DNA of 64,000 nucleotides from Ochotona curzoniae (taxonomy: Eukaryota; Chordata; Mammalia; Lagomorpha; Ochotonidae). The stretch spans positions 2,418,001-2,482,000 of the forward strand of contig NW_024467120.1 in NCBI RefSeq assembly GCF_017591425.1, written 5' to 3'. The translations under genes and the position numbers were made by a program. The notes under the pieces were generated by a model. It was not told the DNA's origin, searched no databases, and saw only the letters and a program-made list of their open reading frames with translations. Below are positions 31,636-42,375 of this stretch, piece by piece (position 1 is the stretch's first letter; every line of letters starts with the position of its first letter).

Positions 31636-31955
31636 AGGGCCTGGTGCCATGTCTCAATTAGCTAATTCTCTCCCTTCAAGCACCAGGATCCCACATGGTT
31701 ACCAGTTCATGTCCTGGCTGCTCCCCTTCCCATCCAGCTTCCTGTATGTGGCCTGGGAAAGCAGTCGAGGATAGCCCAAAGCCTTGGAATCTTATATCCA
31801 CCTGGAAGACTTGGAAGAAGCTCTGGCTCCTGGCTTCGGATTGGCTCAGCACTGGCCATAGCAGCCATTGGGGAGTGAACTAACAGCAGAGGATCTTCCT
31901 GTCTCTTCTTCTCTCTATAAATCTGCCGTTCCAATAACAACAAATAAATCTTAAA
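31636..31955 (+). mobile_element. CSINE, intermediate type
   Basis: AGGGCCTGGTGCCATGTCTC, CAGGATCCCACATGGTTACC, AAATCTGCCGTTCCAATAAC. Confidence 0.9.
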
Positions 31956-32619
31956 TATGAATCCATTTTGGAAGCTGGAGTTGCGGTTACTAGGTTCAGC
32001 TATTGTGGTCTTAGGCAGCTAAGGCTCACAAGCCATGTCTCTCCCACCGTCATCGTCCTTTCTGCCCACCTGTGATGCTCACCTGGCATCACCTGGAACC
32101 TGAGAGGGGGCAGTATTACGTTGTTGTGTAACCACGCCTATCACAAGCCCCCGTAAGGCCCATGGTAGGGAGGGGTTCTTACACTCTGACTCTTGTCCTT
32201 TCCCAGTACCACTCGCTCTCCAGCTTCCCGTGGATAGACTCCAAGGACAGGTAGCACTTGAACATGGTGACAAAAATCTGTATTCCTCACCCTCCGTTCG
32301 TTGCTTGGGCGAGTCAGGGAAGATGCAGATGCTAAGATGCTCTGTATTTCTATGTATTTCTATATCGTGTACTTTCAAGAGTTCCAGGAGGGGTGAGGCC
32401 TAGCAGTAATGGAATGGAAGCAGAGAAGCCAGGGAAAGGTGAATGTTTCAGCTTTATGTGTTCATGTTGTTCACTGAATGTCTCTTAAGATAATTTATAT
32501 GGCTGGGGAAGCTGGGATATGGGTCTTCAGTTTAAATGACAGATTTCACAGTAATGGCCATTTGTTCTTTGGGTTTTGATTCAGACTGGATTTTCACTGG
32601 AGTTGTCATTTGCTGTTTT
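31956..32619. other. non-repetitive stretch, nothing recognised
   Basis: No gene or repeat recognised. Confidence 0.35.
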
Positions 32620-33003
32620 TGTTTTTTTTTAAGATTTATTTATTTTTGTTGAAAAGGCAGATATACTGAGAGAAGGAAAGACAGAGAGGAAGATATTCTG
32701 TCCTATGCTTAACTCCCCAGTAAGCTGCAACAGCTAGAATGAGCCAACCTGAAGGCAGGGACTTCTTCCCTCTCTCCGCAATGGCTGATGCTGCGCCGAT
32801 CCGAAGCCAGAAACCAGAAACTTCCTCCAGGTCTCCCATGCAGGTGCAGGGTCCCAAGGCTTTGGGCCGTCCTCGACTGCTTTCCCAGGCCACAGGCAGG
32901 GAGCTAGATGGGAAGCGGGGCCGCTGAGATTAGAACCGACATCTATATGGGATCCTGGTGCGTTCCAGGCCAGGACTTTAGCCACCACTTAATCATGCCA
33001 GGC
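32620..33003 (-). mobile_element. CSINE, young type, with small insert
   Basis: Reverse strand: TTTTTTTTAAGATTTATTTA, AAGGCAGATATACTGAGAGA, CAGGTCTCCCATGCAGGTGC, GATTAGAACCGACATCTATA. About 45 bp extra near 32735-32785 repeats AGAATGAGCC-like and CTCTCTCC-like pieces. Confidence 0.9.
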
Positions 33004-33097
33004 ATATCATTTGCTGATTTCTAATGGGCACTGCCAACACCAAGCTTGGTTAATAAACAGTCCCTAGTACATCCTAGACTTATTTGGCATGATCCCT

Positions 33098-33335
33098 CTT
33101 GCACCCTGCAACAAAGCCACAGCCCATGGCACCAGCATCCCAATTCAAACCCTGGCTGTTTTATTTTCGATCCACCTGCTGGCTAGTGTTTCTAAAGAAG
33201 CAGTGGAGGATGCCTGCAGAGGAGGCATGGCTCTGCACCAAGAGAAAGCTCCTGGCTCCTGGCTTCAGTTTGGCCCATCTCCAACTGTAGCAGCCATTTG
33301 AGAAAAGAACCACCAAATCAAAGATTTCATAATGT
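33098..33335 (+). mobile_element. CSINE, older, worn
   Basis: TGCAACAAAGCCACAGCCCA, CATCCCAATTCAAACCCTGG, GAAAGCTCCTGGCTCCTGGC. Tail eroded. Confidence 0.78.
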
Positions 33336-33367
33336 TTAATAAATATGTATCAATTTTTAAAGCTGAA

Positions 33368-33605
33368 TTGGTGACCACTGTTGTGGTACAGTGGGTTAAG
33401 TGTAATTTTGACACTGGCTTCTGCTGTCAGAGCTCTAGTTCGCAGCCCAGCTGTTCCACTTCCTCTCCAATTCCCAATCAATGTGTCTGGAAAAGCAACA
33501 AACGATGTTCAAGCACTTGGGCCTCTGTGACCTACATGGAGACCTCCAGGTGGGATAACAGATAGGTAGTGTCAAGTACCTGGCTGGGATGGATAATGGG
33601 GAATT
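33368..33605 (+). mobile_element. CSINE, older, 3' truncated
   Basis: GGTGACCACTGTTGTGGTAC head and TGTTCCACTTCCTCTCCAAT; ends in degenerate sequence. Confidence 0.75.
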
Positions 33606-33983
33606 TCTTTAAAAATTACAAAAGCTTACTTATCTCCAGAAGATAAGCAAGACAAGCCTGTCTTCCCAGCCTTCTGCAATTTTAACTTATCATGACAATG
33701 GAAAGTTACCAGTCACACCCTTCAGAGAGCTTTTTCTGCTCTAAGCAAGTTAGGTGGAATTAGAATTCTGGTCCCTACCCTCTTGCCGATTGTTAGGCAT
33801 TGTTCTGCTCATCCTAACTGTGCTTGAAAGAAATCACTTCCACCATTTTTTTTCCTAATCTTGCTCTCTTCAAACACCCTCCTCCTGATGCTGCAGTAAG
33901 AGATTTCTATCTTTATTATATCTTGCTTTGCTCACTGAGATCGTCTGCATGAAAATTCTTTTATGTGAGACAAAAACTGCAGT
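33606..33983. other. non-repetitive stretch, nothing recognised
   Basis: No gene or repeat recognised. Confidence 0.35.
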
Positions 33984-34312
33984 TGAGGCCTGACACTGTG
34001 ACACATAAGGTTAAACTTTCACCTGTGGTGCCAGGATCCCATAGGGGTACCAGTTCGAGTCTTGGCTGTTCTACTTCTGATGCATCTCCTTACTAATGGC
34101 CCGGGAAGGTAGCAGGGTTCAAGTGCTTGGGCCCTGCACTCACATGGGGACCTGGAAGAAGATCCAGGCTCCTGACTTCAGATCAACCTGGCTCCAGCTG
34201 TCACAGCTATTTGGAGAGTAAACCAGAAGATGTAAGATCTCTCTTTCCGTCTCTCCTTCTCTCTCCATAACTCTGCCTTTCAAATAAAAGCAAGTAAATA
34301 TTAAAAAAAAAA
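33984..34312 (+). mobile_element. CSINE, older type
   Basis: GAGGCCTGACACTGTGACAC, CAGGATCCCATAGGGGTACC, AACTCTGCCTTTCAAATAAA, then a long A/G-rich tail to about 34350. Confidence 0.9.
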
Positions 34313-34350
34313 AAAAAGAAAGAAAGAAAAGAAAAAAAAAGAAGAAGAAC

Positions 34351-34741
34351 CACTGAGGTTGCCTTCATCTAGTTAGGTGAAATTTCTTGAAACACTGGCT
34401 CCCATATCCATCTAGCCCAGGCCAGGTTCATTAGGAACGTGTGTTAAGTGTATCATTCCCTTGGATCTATTCATTCTGTTCCTGGGAATTCTCCCTAAGG
34501 TGGTAAGTAGATGCCAGCTGGAAGCTGCACACCAGGAGCACACCGTTAGTGATCTGTGGCAGGCAAGAGCTGGTGATAGAACAGGTCCTGAGCCAGAGTC
34601 ACTCAGCAAATATAGAACCATTAGAATAGTGCTTTCTCTTACGTCCATGGTGGAACATGGAGAATGGCTATAGTATAGTATATTGTAATATTAACTGAAA
34701 AGGGACAAAATATCAATATGCGTATGCACAAAACTCTATCT
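34351..34741. other. non-repetitive stretch, nothing recognised
   Basis: No gene or repeat recognised. Confidence 0.35.
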
Positions 34742-34990
34742 TCATAATATGTTTATTTATTTCTCTATTTGAGGGACAGGGACAGACGAGCAGAAATGCC
34801 ATTTCCCAGTTCAGTTCCCAAACACCTGCAATGACCAGAGCTGGGCCATACTAATGCAGGAGCTGGGAACGCCACTCAGGTTTCTCATATAGATGTCAGG
34901 GATCCAACTACTTCAATCACTCCTGCTGCCCCTCAGGATGCCATGAGCAAGCTACAGTCAGGAGTACAGTTGTATGTTGCACCACCAGGA
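34742..34990 (-). mobile_element. CSINE, oldest class, worn
   Basis: Reverse strand: AATATGTTTATTTATTTCTC, GACCAGAGCTGGGCCATACT, CAACTACTTCAATCACTCCT. Strongly diverged. Confidence 0.68.
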
Positions 34991-35348
34991 ACTCTAGTAA
35001 GGAACATGGAACATGGACATTTTAGCAAGTAGGCTAAATGCCCATTTCACAAATTAACATACATTAAAAACAAAAATGCTAGAAGGAACTATACCAAAAT
35101 GTCTATAGTAATTTACTTTGAATAGTGAAACTGTTGACATTATTTTTCTTCTTTCAACCTTTTTCCAAATTTGATTAATTTTCTTTGGTATTCTTCGCAT
35201 AAAAAAATGTGTACAGAGCTTAAGTAAATAATGAGTCTTCACAGATAAATGCAATGATCTTCCTAGGCAGAATCCCCATATCTCTTTCTTATCAGTCGGT
35301 TCCTCAGTTCCTCTGCTTAGAGGCAGCACCATTTTATAGCTCCTGAGA
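34991..35348. other. non-repetitive stretch, nothing recognised
   Basis: AT-rich; a reverse frame through here continues into the next SINE and is not a gene. Confidence 0.35.
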
Positions 35349-35645
35349 TTCTTTTTGTTTTTTTTGGAAAGTCTTCCTTCCGTTAATTCACTCCCCAAGT
35401 CGTTGTAAGGGCTGGAGCTGAGCCGATCCAAAGCGAGGAGCCTGGAGCCTCTTCCTGGTCCCCCACGTAGGTGCAGGGTCCCAAGGCTTTGGGCCGTCCT
35501 CGGCTGCTTTTCCAGGGCACAAGCAGAGAGTTGGATGGGAAGTAGGATGGGAAGCAAGGCTGCCGGGATTAGAGGCAGTGACCCTATGGCATCCTGGTGC
35601 ATGCAAGGCAAGGACTTTAGCCGCTAAACTACCGTACCGGGCCCC
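35349..35645 (-). mobile_element. CSINE, young type, shortened tail region
   Basis: Reverse strand: TTTTTTTTGGAAAGTCTTCC shows loss of about 40 bp between the tail and the ATCTTCC site. Head ends CTACCGTACCGGGCCCC. A small duplication (GATGGGAAGTAGGATGGGAA) lies near 35535. Confidence 0.93.
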
Positions 35646-35739
35646 TGAGAATTAGTTTTATATGTTTGTTGTTTAATTTTAAGTGCATATTCTTGCGTGT
35701 GACAGTATTCACTCAAAAAACTGGTGAGGATTCAGCCCA

Positions 35740-36010
35740 AGTTGTTAATCTTGTATGGAACAATGCATTCTGTGTGTCTGTGATGGACACTGGGGTGGGT
35801 CCCAATATTTTCCATTCACAATGGCCATGCTTGTAGATTATGCTATTTCTTTTGGATAAATTCCTGACAATAACTATCAATAATTTTCCAAACTGGCTGT
35901 AGTTCCACTACCCAGAATCTGGTACCAGTGGCTTTGGATTTTTTGTCATCATGCTGTGGTTGTGTAATGGCACCCTCCCAAATTTTTACATTTCCCTCAC
36001 AAACAAGGTA
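35740..36010. mobile_element. possible old L1M relic
   Basis: GTGATGGACACTGGGGTGGG, TCTTTTGGATAAATTCCTGA and TTCCAAACTGGCTGTAGTTC follow a common old L1-associated sequence in order. Orientation not assigned. Confidence 0.45.
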
Positions 36011-36062
36011 TCTATCCAACACTTCTTTCATATTCCTGAAGTCTTGTCTTAGTCTTGTTTTG

Positions 36063-36376
36063 TTTTAAAGATTTTTTTTTTTTTTTTGAAACTCAGAAGG
36101 ATAGAGGAAAAAGATCTTCCATCTGCTGGTTCACACCACAAGTAGCCAAAACAGCCAGTGCTGAGCCAATACGAAGCCAGGAGCCAGGAATTTGTTTTGG
36201 GTCTCTCCCATGGGTGGAGGGTCCCAAGGCCTTGAGCTATCCTCTATTACTTTCCCAAGCCACAAGCAGGGAGATGAAAGGGAAGTGCAGTAGCCAGGAC
36301 ACAAACCATTGCCCATATGGAATCCCAGCTCATGTAAGGCAAGGATTTTAGGCACTAAGCTACCGCACCAGGCCCT
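36063..36376 (-). mobile_element. CSINE, full length
   Basis: Reverse strand: T-rich tail (T17), GGTCTCTCCCATGGGTGGAG, CATATGGAATCCCAGCTCAT, head ending CTACCGCACCAGGCCC. Confidence 0.9.
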
Positions 36377-36389
36377 AAAGCACAAAGAT

Positions 36390-36665
36390 CCATTTCCGAT
36401 GTTTCCTGAAATGGGAAGTCTAACACCTGGGTGCTAGCTTTGATAAAAGATTTCCTGATGCATCATAGCCTGACAGAAGGTAGCAGCACAGGGCCAGATG
36501 GAATGACTGTGGGAGCTCAGGTCTCCCTCTGTTGATGATGTCATTGGTGCCATCACGGGACATTTCATCCTAATGACCTCCCCACTCGAAATATCTTCAA
36601 CACACGAATCGGGGGATTGTGTTACCAAGACAGGAACGTTAGTGGACACGTTTAAGTCATAGCCT
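36390..36665 (-). mobile_element. ERVL-MaLR LTR relic
   Basis: CATTGGTGCCATCACGGGAC, CATCCTAATGACCTCCCCAC, TCGGGGGATTGTGTTACCAA and AAGTCATAGCC follow the end of a reverse MaLR (MLT1/THE-like) LTR. Confidence 0.62.
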
Positions 36666-37329
36666 AAGTTTTACTGGTCAGGACTGGTCCAGCCTTTCCA
36701 AGACATCAGCCCTACTGGACCCAAAGACTGTGCCTCAAAGATTCGACTTGTAAGAAAATCCAGAGCTTTTTCTAAAAGTAGGATGATTGTATGCCATAGG
36801 CCCAAAAGGATGAACGACCCGGACATTCTTTCTCCCCCAGGCCACCGTTCTGTTCCACCTTGATTTGTCAAGATCTCAACTTCATCCTGGGCAGCACCTA
36901 CTTGGACCATCTCGAGCTGATCTCGCAGACACACTAGCTGGATCAGAAAGGAAGCAAGCAAGACCTGACAGTGCTGCCATGGAGAATGCCTCCTTACAGG
37001 TGGCCGGTTTCCTCTGCACACACACCAGCCCCGAAGGGCAAAGTGAAGCTCTCTACCTACCAGGAATCTGCCCTGAAACGCCCCTGCCTCTGCCATCTGC
37101 TATCACCACCACGGTGATTTGTTTTATATCGTCAAGTGGCAATTCTCTTCCCCTGTAATTTATTTTCAGGATTTATAAATTTGAGTGGCATGCACTCTAT
37201 CACATAAGAATCTCTTCAAGATCAAGGTCAGTCCTGCAGAAAGGTGGCACGGTGTCTCGTGCGGCACGGAGCACACATTGATGCACGGATCCATCTGAAT
37301 GTGTATTCAGCTCCCATTATCAGCCTACT
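36666..37329. other. non-repetitive stretch, no gene seen
   Basis: No repeat recognised. A reverse frame of 141 codons at 36671-37096 and an overlapping forward frame of 97 codons show no family resemblance. Confidence 0.4.
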
Positions 37330-37520
37330 GCTAGCGAATGGCATACAGCGATGAGTAAATGGACATGCTCCCTGCCCTTGGAAAGGATAAAGTTTTATGG
37401 ACGTTAAAGAAAGAAGGCAGTCCATAAGAACACACGGCACAGTAACACAAGCGCATAGGAGGCTAACATGAGCCTCAGAATACAGCCAGTGGAAGAAGCT
37501 ATCCCGGGACTGTACTTAAA
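37330..37520 (+). mobile_element. possible L2 relic
   Basis: GCATACAGCGATGAGTAAAT followed by GGACATGCTCCCTGCCCTTGG resembles the L2 3' region (ggatacagagatgaa…cagtccctgccctc). Confidence 0.5.
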
Positions 37521-37687
37521 AATGATTCATGTTAAAAATCACCAGATACATAAACAATAGTGAACAACACCTGGTGAGCAAAGAAGGGATAAGAGTGTCC
37601 CTTCCCAATCTTAGGGACTCACAGTAGGTTGTGTGTTCCTTCTAAGGATACTTCCACACTGCTTGGAGATTTTTTCTAATTGGCTCA

Positions 37688-38000
37688 TCAATTTTTTTTA
37701 ATATTTATTTATAATTATTTGACAGTCACATATACAGAAAGAAGGAGAGACAGAGATCTTTTAATTCACTCTCCAAGTGACCATAAAAGCCAGAGGTAGG
37801 CCACACAGAAGCCAGGAGTCAGGAGTTTCTTCCTGGTCCCCCCCCCCCCCCCCCCCGGGTGGCTAAAGTTCCGAAAGATTTGGGCCATCCTCTACTGTTT
37901 TCCCAGGCCACAAGCAGGGAGCTGGATGGGAACTGAAGCATACAGGACAGGAACCAGCACCATTTGGGATTTCAGAGTCACAGATCAACCGACTGAGTCA
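37688..38000 (-). mobile_element. CSINE containing a C19 run
   Basis: Reverse strand: TTTTTTTTAATATTTATTTA, CACATATACAGAAAGAAGGA, CAAGCAGGGAGCTGGATGGG. A run of 19 C (37838-37856) replaces the expected GGTCTCCCACATGG region. Confidence 0.9.
37838..37856 (+). repeat. C19 homopolymer
   Basis: Nineteen cytosines inside a CSINE; the length may be unreliable in an assembly. Confidence 0.9.
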
Positions 38001-38007
38001 AAAAACC

Positions 38008-38238
38008 AAAACCCATCTATCTGTTGCTTATAGAAGACACATCTCACCAACAAAGATATGCAGAAACTCAAAGGATGGAAAAAGATATTCCAGGCTAACG
38101 GAAAGGAAAGATGAGCTGGTGTGGCCATTCTTACATTAGACAATATAGACTTTGATAATGAAAAATATTTTAAAAGTAGAAGAGGGACACCACATAATGA
38201 TCAAAGGATCCACTCAGCGAGAAGAGATCTCCTTGCTA
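38008..38238 (+). mobile_element. LINE-1 ORF2 fragment, endonuclease region
   Basis: Translation gives KGWKKIFQANGKERWAGVAI and, in another frame, HHIMIKGSTQREEI. Both match the conserved block of L1 ORF2p near the end of the endonuclease domain (…KAGVAILISDKIDF…, …GHYIMIKGSIQQEDI…). One frameshift separates them. No intact ORF, no 5' or 3' UTR; it ends where an opposed L1 piece begins. Confidence 0.9.
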
Positions 38239-38244
38239 GTTCCT

Positions 38245-38655
38245 TATCATGTTTTGTTTTTCATCTCTGATTTTATTTGGTTTTTTTTCTCTTGCTTTTC
38301 TAGGCCAATCTGGCTGAAAGTTGGTTTTGCTCAGCTTCTTAAAAAATGGCTCTTCCTTGTTGCAATTCGTAGTTTTTTAGTTTCAATTCCATTTATTTCT
38401 GCTGTGACTGTATCCTTTCTTGCTTCCTGTTCATTTCTTTTTTTTAATAAGTCCTTGAGATGCATTATTAGATCATTCGAGATATTTTGATTTTTTGTAA
38501 GCACCCAATGCTATAAATGCCCCTTCAAAACTGTTTTTGCTACAATTCGTGAGTTTTGATATTTTTGTTTTATTCATTTTTTTAAAACTTTATTTTTCTT
38601 GTTTCTTATTAATGTGTTCAGCGATATGCAGATCATTCAGTAGCAGTGTTTTTTT
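38245..38655 (-). mobile_element. LINE-1 ORF2 fragment, opposite strand
   Basis: CTCTGATTTTATTTGG, CTTGCTTTTCTAG, GCACCCAATGCTATAAATGC and CAGATCATTCAGTAGCAG match the reverse complement of L1 ORF2 a little downstream of the piece at 38008. Broken by many substitutions. Confidence 0.82.
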
Positions 38656-38669
38656 CAAAAAGGCTTTTG

Positions 38670-38990
38670 AGGTCTCGGCACAATGGCCTAGCAGCTAAAG
38701 CCCTCATCATGAATGTACCAGAATCCCTTATGGGTGCCAGTTCTAATCCCGGCAGCTCCACTTCCCATCCAGCTCCCTGCCTGGGAAAGCAGTTGAGGAC
38801 GGCCCAAAGCCTTGGGACCCTGCATCTGCGTGGGAGACCCAGAAGCTCCTGGCTCCTGATTGGCTCAGCTCTAGCCATGGCAGCCGCTTGGGGAGTAAAC
38901 CATCAGAACATCTTCTTCTCTGTCTCTCCTGCTCTCTGTCTATCTGGCTTTCCAATAAAAATAAATAAACCTTTAAATAAATAAATAAGT
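38670..38990 (+). mobile_element. CSINE, young type
   Basis: CTCGGCACAATGGCCTAGCA head, CCTTATGGGTGCCAGTTCTA, TATCTGGCTTTCCAATAAAA. Confidence 0.94.
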
Positions 38991-39589
38991 AGGGTGTGAG
39001 CTGTCAAGAATGGTAAGCAGCAAGCGGCCAAGTGCTGGGCAAACTGTCCAGAAATGGCTGTGGGAGCAATGTTTGGCTAATGTGCAAAACGCAGAGAGCC
39101 AGGAAGAGGAAGGAGCAACGGGAGGGAGCAGGTTGCAAAAAGGTAACAAATTGTAAACAGAAATAATGGCATTTATTTCTAAGTGACAACTCTTTATCTT
39201 CCTGGCCCTATTTGTTGACAAGCCATTCTGCCAGAACGCAAGTTGGTCAAGGAAGGGAGGCCCCACGTTCAGGCAGCATATTAGGGCTTGCTCTGTCTCT
39301 GTTGGAATTCAAGAGGCTTTCCCCTAAGCAATCGGCCTCCTGATGGGCAAGCAGCACCTTTGGGAATGGGAGTTTGACGGGGCTTGTCAAGCTGTCATGC
39401 GCGGGGCTTCTCCCACCCCCTGTGCCTTCCCCAGGAGGGAACTCAGCCTGTCCTTTGACGACAAGAGCTAAAACTGCAGGGCAAGGCTGCCCGGGCACTG
39501 GCAGGGCACACATGTGAATCAGTGACGCAAACAAAATCTAAATGAATAAAATAGACAAATTAAAAGCTTTTTTTTTTTTTTAAGTAAGG
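38991..39589. other. non-repetitive stretch, partly conserved-looking
   Basis: No gene seen. 39125-39210 (GGTAACAAATTGTAAACAGA, GCATTTATTTCTAAGTGAC) has forkhead-like and AT-rich motifs; it is otherwise unremarkable. Confidence 0.38.
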
Positions 39590-39800
39590 CATTTAAAGCG
39601 CACTGGATTACTAGTTTGGATTTTCAGCTGTTCTCCTGACTCCGACTTTTGCTGACACGCACTGCGCTTCAGCCTAGCTCAGCCCTGGCTGCGGTGGCCA
39701 TCTGGGGAAGTGAAACAGTAAGATGGAAGATCTCCTCTCTCTGTCTCTCCCTTTCTGCCTTTCAACTAAATAAAATAAAACTTTTTTTAAAAAAGAAAAT
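39590..39800 (+). mobile_element. CSINE, older, internally deleted
   Basis: GCGCACTGGATTACTAGTTT, then CTAGCTCAGCCCTGGCTGCG, GGAAGATCTCCTCTCTCTGT, CTGCCTTTCAACTAAATAAA. Much of the middle is missing. Confidence 0.75.
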
Positions 39801-40511
39801 GAAAGATAGTAAAAAAAAATAATAATAACCGATACAGGCTGAGCGCGTGGTACATGGGGTAACCTATGCGTTAACCCAGTTGGGTGAGGACCTTGCTTTC
39901 TCAGCTTCGCTATCATCTGGCTGCGGAGAACTGAAGGCGAGCAGGTGGTAATCACCTCTCCAGCAGATGAAAGCGAATCAGTCCACAGTGCAGAAAGCTA
40001 CAGAAATTCAAACCAGCTGTGAGTGGAGCAGACACACCCTGGGAAGAAAAGGTGCCTGTGATTACAGAAACATCCAGATGAGCCCTAAGCTGAAGCAGGG
40101 CAGGACGGAGTCTGCCAGGCGAGGAGAGGGGGGCGGTGCTTTCCTGGAGCCCGGCCCACGATAACTTGACCTTGACCTTAACATCCTGTGGAGAATTGTG
40201 GCTGCCCAAAGCTAATTTTCACAGCCCTCTGGTCTGACTCCTGTTTGGTACAAGACCAAGGCGGAGCAGGGCGAGGGGCCGGGGAGAAGACATTAAGGAG
40301 ACTTGGTGCTGGTTACAGAGTCAGTGAGATGGGTTTTTAAGGATCTGATAGTTCCGGGGAGACTCGAAAGGATCTCAACCCCAAAACCAACACCTTGCTA
40401 TTTGCACAATTCCAGGCCCCTTTCTCCACCTGCGCACTCATGTCCCCAATCCCCCAACTAATCCATCTCAAAAATAAACATACTTTCTTTACACCCTAAA
40501 ATTTATCTTCT
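39801..40511. other. non-repetitive stretch, no gene seen
   Basis: No repeat recognised; short frames on both strands. 39945-40210 is mixed sequence that could be a non-coding element. Confidence 0.38.
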
Positions 40512-40828
40512 TTTTTTTTTTTAATCTTTTAAGATTAAGGCAGTTACACAGAGAGAAAGAGAAAGAAAAAGAGAGATCTTCCATTCACTGGTTCACTCCA
40601 CTGATGACCACAAAGGCCAGAAGCTGGGCCAGGCAGGAGCCAGAAGTTTCATCTAAGTTTTTCATGTAAGAGACAGGGGCCACAGCACTTGAGCTATCTT
40701 CTGCTGCTTTCCCAGGAGCATGAGTGGAGAGCTAACTGGATGGGGAGTGGAACAGCCAGGACTCAAACCCCTACAGGATGCTGGCATCACAGATGGTGGC
40801 TTGAACCACTGTGCCGCAAGGCCGGCCC
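40512..40828 (-). mobile_element. CSINE, older type
   Basis: Reverse strand: TTTTTTTTTTTAATCTTTTA, CCATTCACTGGTTCACTCCA, CTTCTGCTGCTTTCCCAGGA, head ending GTGCCGCAAGGCCGGCCCC. Confidence 0.9.
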
Positions 40829-41294
40829 CTCGTTCTAGTTTGAAGAGCAAAGCTTCGGCTGCTGATCATTGATTGCAGGTTGAAAGACACGCAGAGGCCT
40901 TCTGGCAAACAGTGACCTCCACTCCGGACACACATGGAAAGGAGGCTGCTCACTGAAGAGATTAGCAAGGGACTTGAACAAGCCAGGTGTAAGAGGGACA
41001 GGGGACGGAGGGGGCTGATTCTGGGGAGCCCTCATTCCCGTGTCCACAGACACACTGCCCACCCCTGAAACAGCTCCGTGTGAGACACAGCTGCACTCGG
41101 GCTCCTAATTAGTTCACTGTCTAATTCACGCTCACACAGCAATTAGTAATAAAGCTCAAAGCACTCATATACCTTAGCCGGACGACATTTAATTATGACA
41201 TTGGATGTACTGCAGTTCGTGAGATATGCAGCTTAGAACATAATGAGAAATCTACATATAGGACCCGTCTAATTGACAATGTAATAAAAATGAG
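40829..41294. promoter_or_regulatory. enhancer-like block rich in TAATTA sites
   Basis: From 41100: CTAATTAG (41105-41112), TCTAATTC, CAATTAGTAATAAA, TTTAATTATG (41188-41197) and TCTAATTGACAATG. At least five homeodomain-type cores lie within 180 bp, free of interspersed repeats. It looks like a developmental enhancer; conservation and activity are untested. Confidence 0.4.
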
Positions 41295-41862
41295 GGGCCA
41301 TCATGAACTTCCCACTTTGTCATTTGAAAGGAAATGCTGCCATGGGTGTATTTTCATGTGAAATATGCCTTTTGGTGAGCCTCCTCAGAGGCGCAGACGT
41401 TAACAGCAGACAGTATATCCAAGTGCACATGGAGGAAATGGCGGTCCATCGGACCCTACAGAGGACACCTGGTACCACAACAGAGGACAGAGGACAGAAC
41501 AAACGGATCAACTACCCCAGCCACGTGTTGGCAGGGAAGATCTTGGCGAATGGAGGACCTAAGGTGGTCTATGTCTGCCAATGGATTCTGGAGAGATTTC
41601 ATTGTACTTGGAGTGGCAAGATTAGCAGCAATTCAGAACTGTTGAACTATCCAAACCACTCGAGCGGTGCCCTCGGAGCATCAGGGACCTGGGATGGGGT
41701 GGGAGGTTGAGTCTGGCTTCTCCCTTTATCTCCCTCCTTTCCCCAGATACACACACACAAAAAAACGAAGAAACAATGTTCTTACTCACTTTCCTGTAAC
41801 CTTTGACCCTTTGTGCCCTAATCAACTATGTAAAGATTATCAAAATAAATTTTTTAAAAAAT
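41295..41862 (+). mobile_element. probable retroelement 3' end (L1-type UTR?)
   Basis: A stretch with a worn 135-codon frame (41303-41710) of no known family, then a C/T-rich part, ACACACACAAAAAAACGAAG, CCTGTAACCTTTGACCC, AATCAACTATGTAAAGATTA, an AATAAA signal and an A/T tail. The layout fits the 3' end of a retroposed transcript, possibly an older lagomorph L1. Family unproven. Confidence 0.45.
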
Positions 41863-42062
41863 ATATGCCTTTTCAGGATGTTGAGAGAAAACGGGACTAG
41901 AGAAAGGAAGAAAGGAAAAGAGAGAGAGGGAGGGAAGACGGGAGGGAACTAAGTTGGTACCTGGTTATTGCTGGATACCTCTGAAAATCCATTCTCATTT
42001 CAGAACCTCAGACATCAGCAGAAGATACAGGGAGAAATGGGACTTTTTTTTTTGCTGGGATG
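41863..42062. other. purine-rich stretch
   Basis: 41898-41945 is nearly all A/G; nothing else is recognised. Confidence 0.5.
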
Positions 42063-42375
42063 GTCCGTGAGACTCCGCATTTGCTATTGACTTACATGGG
42101 GCCTGTTCATGGGACATGATTAATAGCTTAGCAGCACTGCCAAAAAGCACATAAATCCGGCCATCCACAGTGTAATTGACACAGTGCTTGTCTCGCAGAT
42201 ACCTACAGCACTTGCTTATCGCAAGCTAATCCCCAAGTGGGCATTCGAAGCAGCTGATTATACAGCACAGTTGCTGACACTACAGTTTAGGGACCTGCTC
42301 CTTACAGCACCCAATTAGCCACAATGGAAAGCCCTACTCCTCCGGATCCAGCTTGACCAGGAGCTATAAATGCCA
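42063..42375. promoter_or_regulatory. enhancer-like block
   Basis: ATGATTAATAGCTTAGCAGC, GTGTAATTGACACAGTGC, CAGCTGATTATACAGCACAG and CCCAATTAGCCACAATGG: dense homeodomain-type cores and E-box CAGCTG in repeat-free sequence. No open frame of note. Confidence 0.42.

Noticed and set aside
35054..35611. Reverse frame of 185 codons
   Set aside because: Begins in a CSINE and continues into AT-rich DNA of no resemblance.
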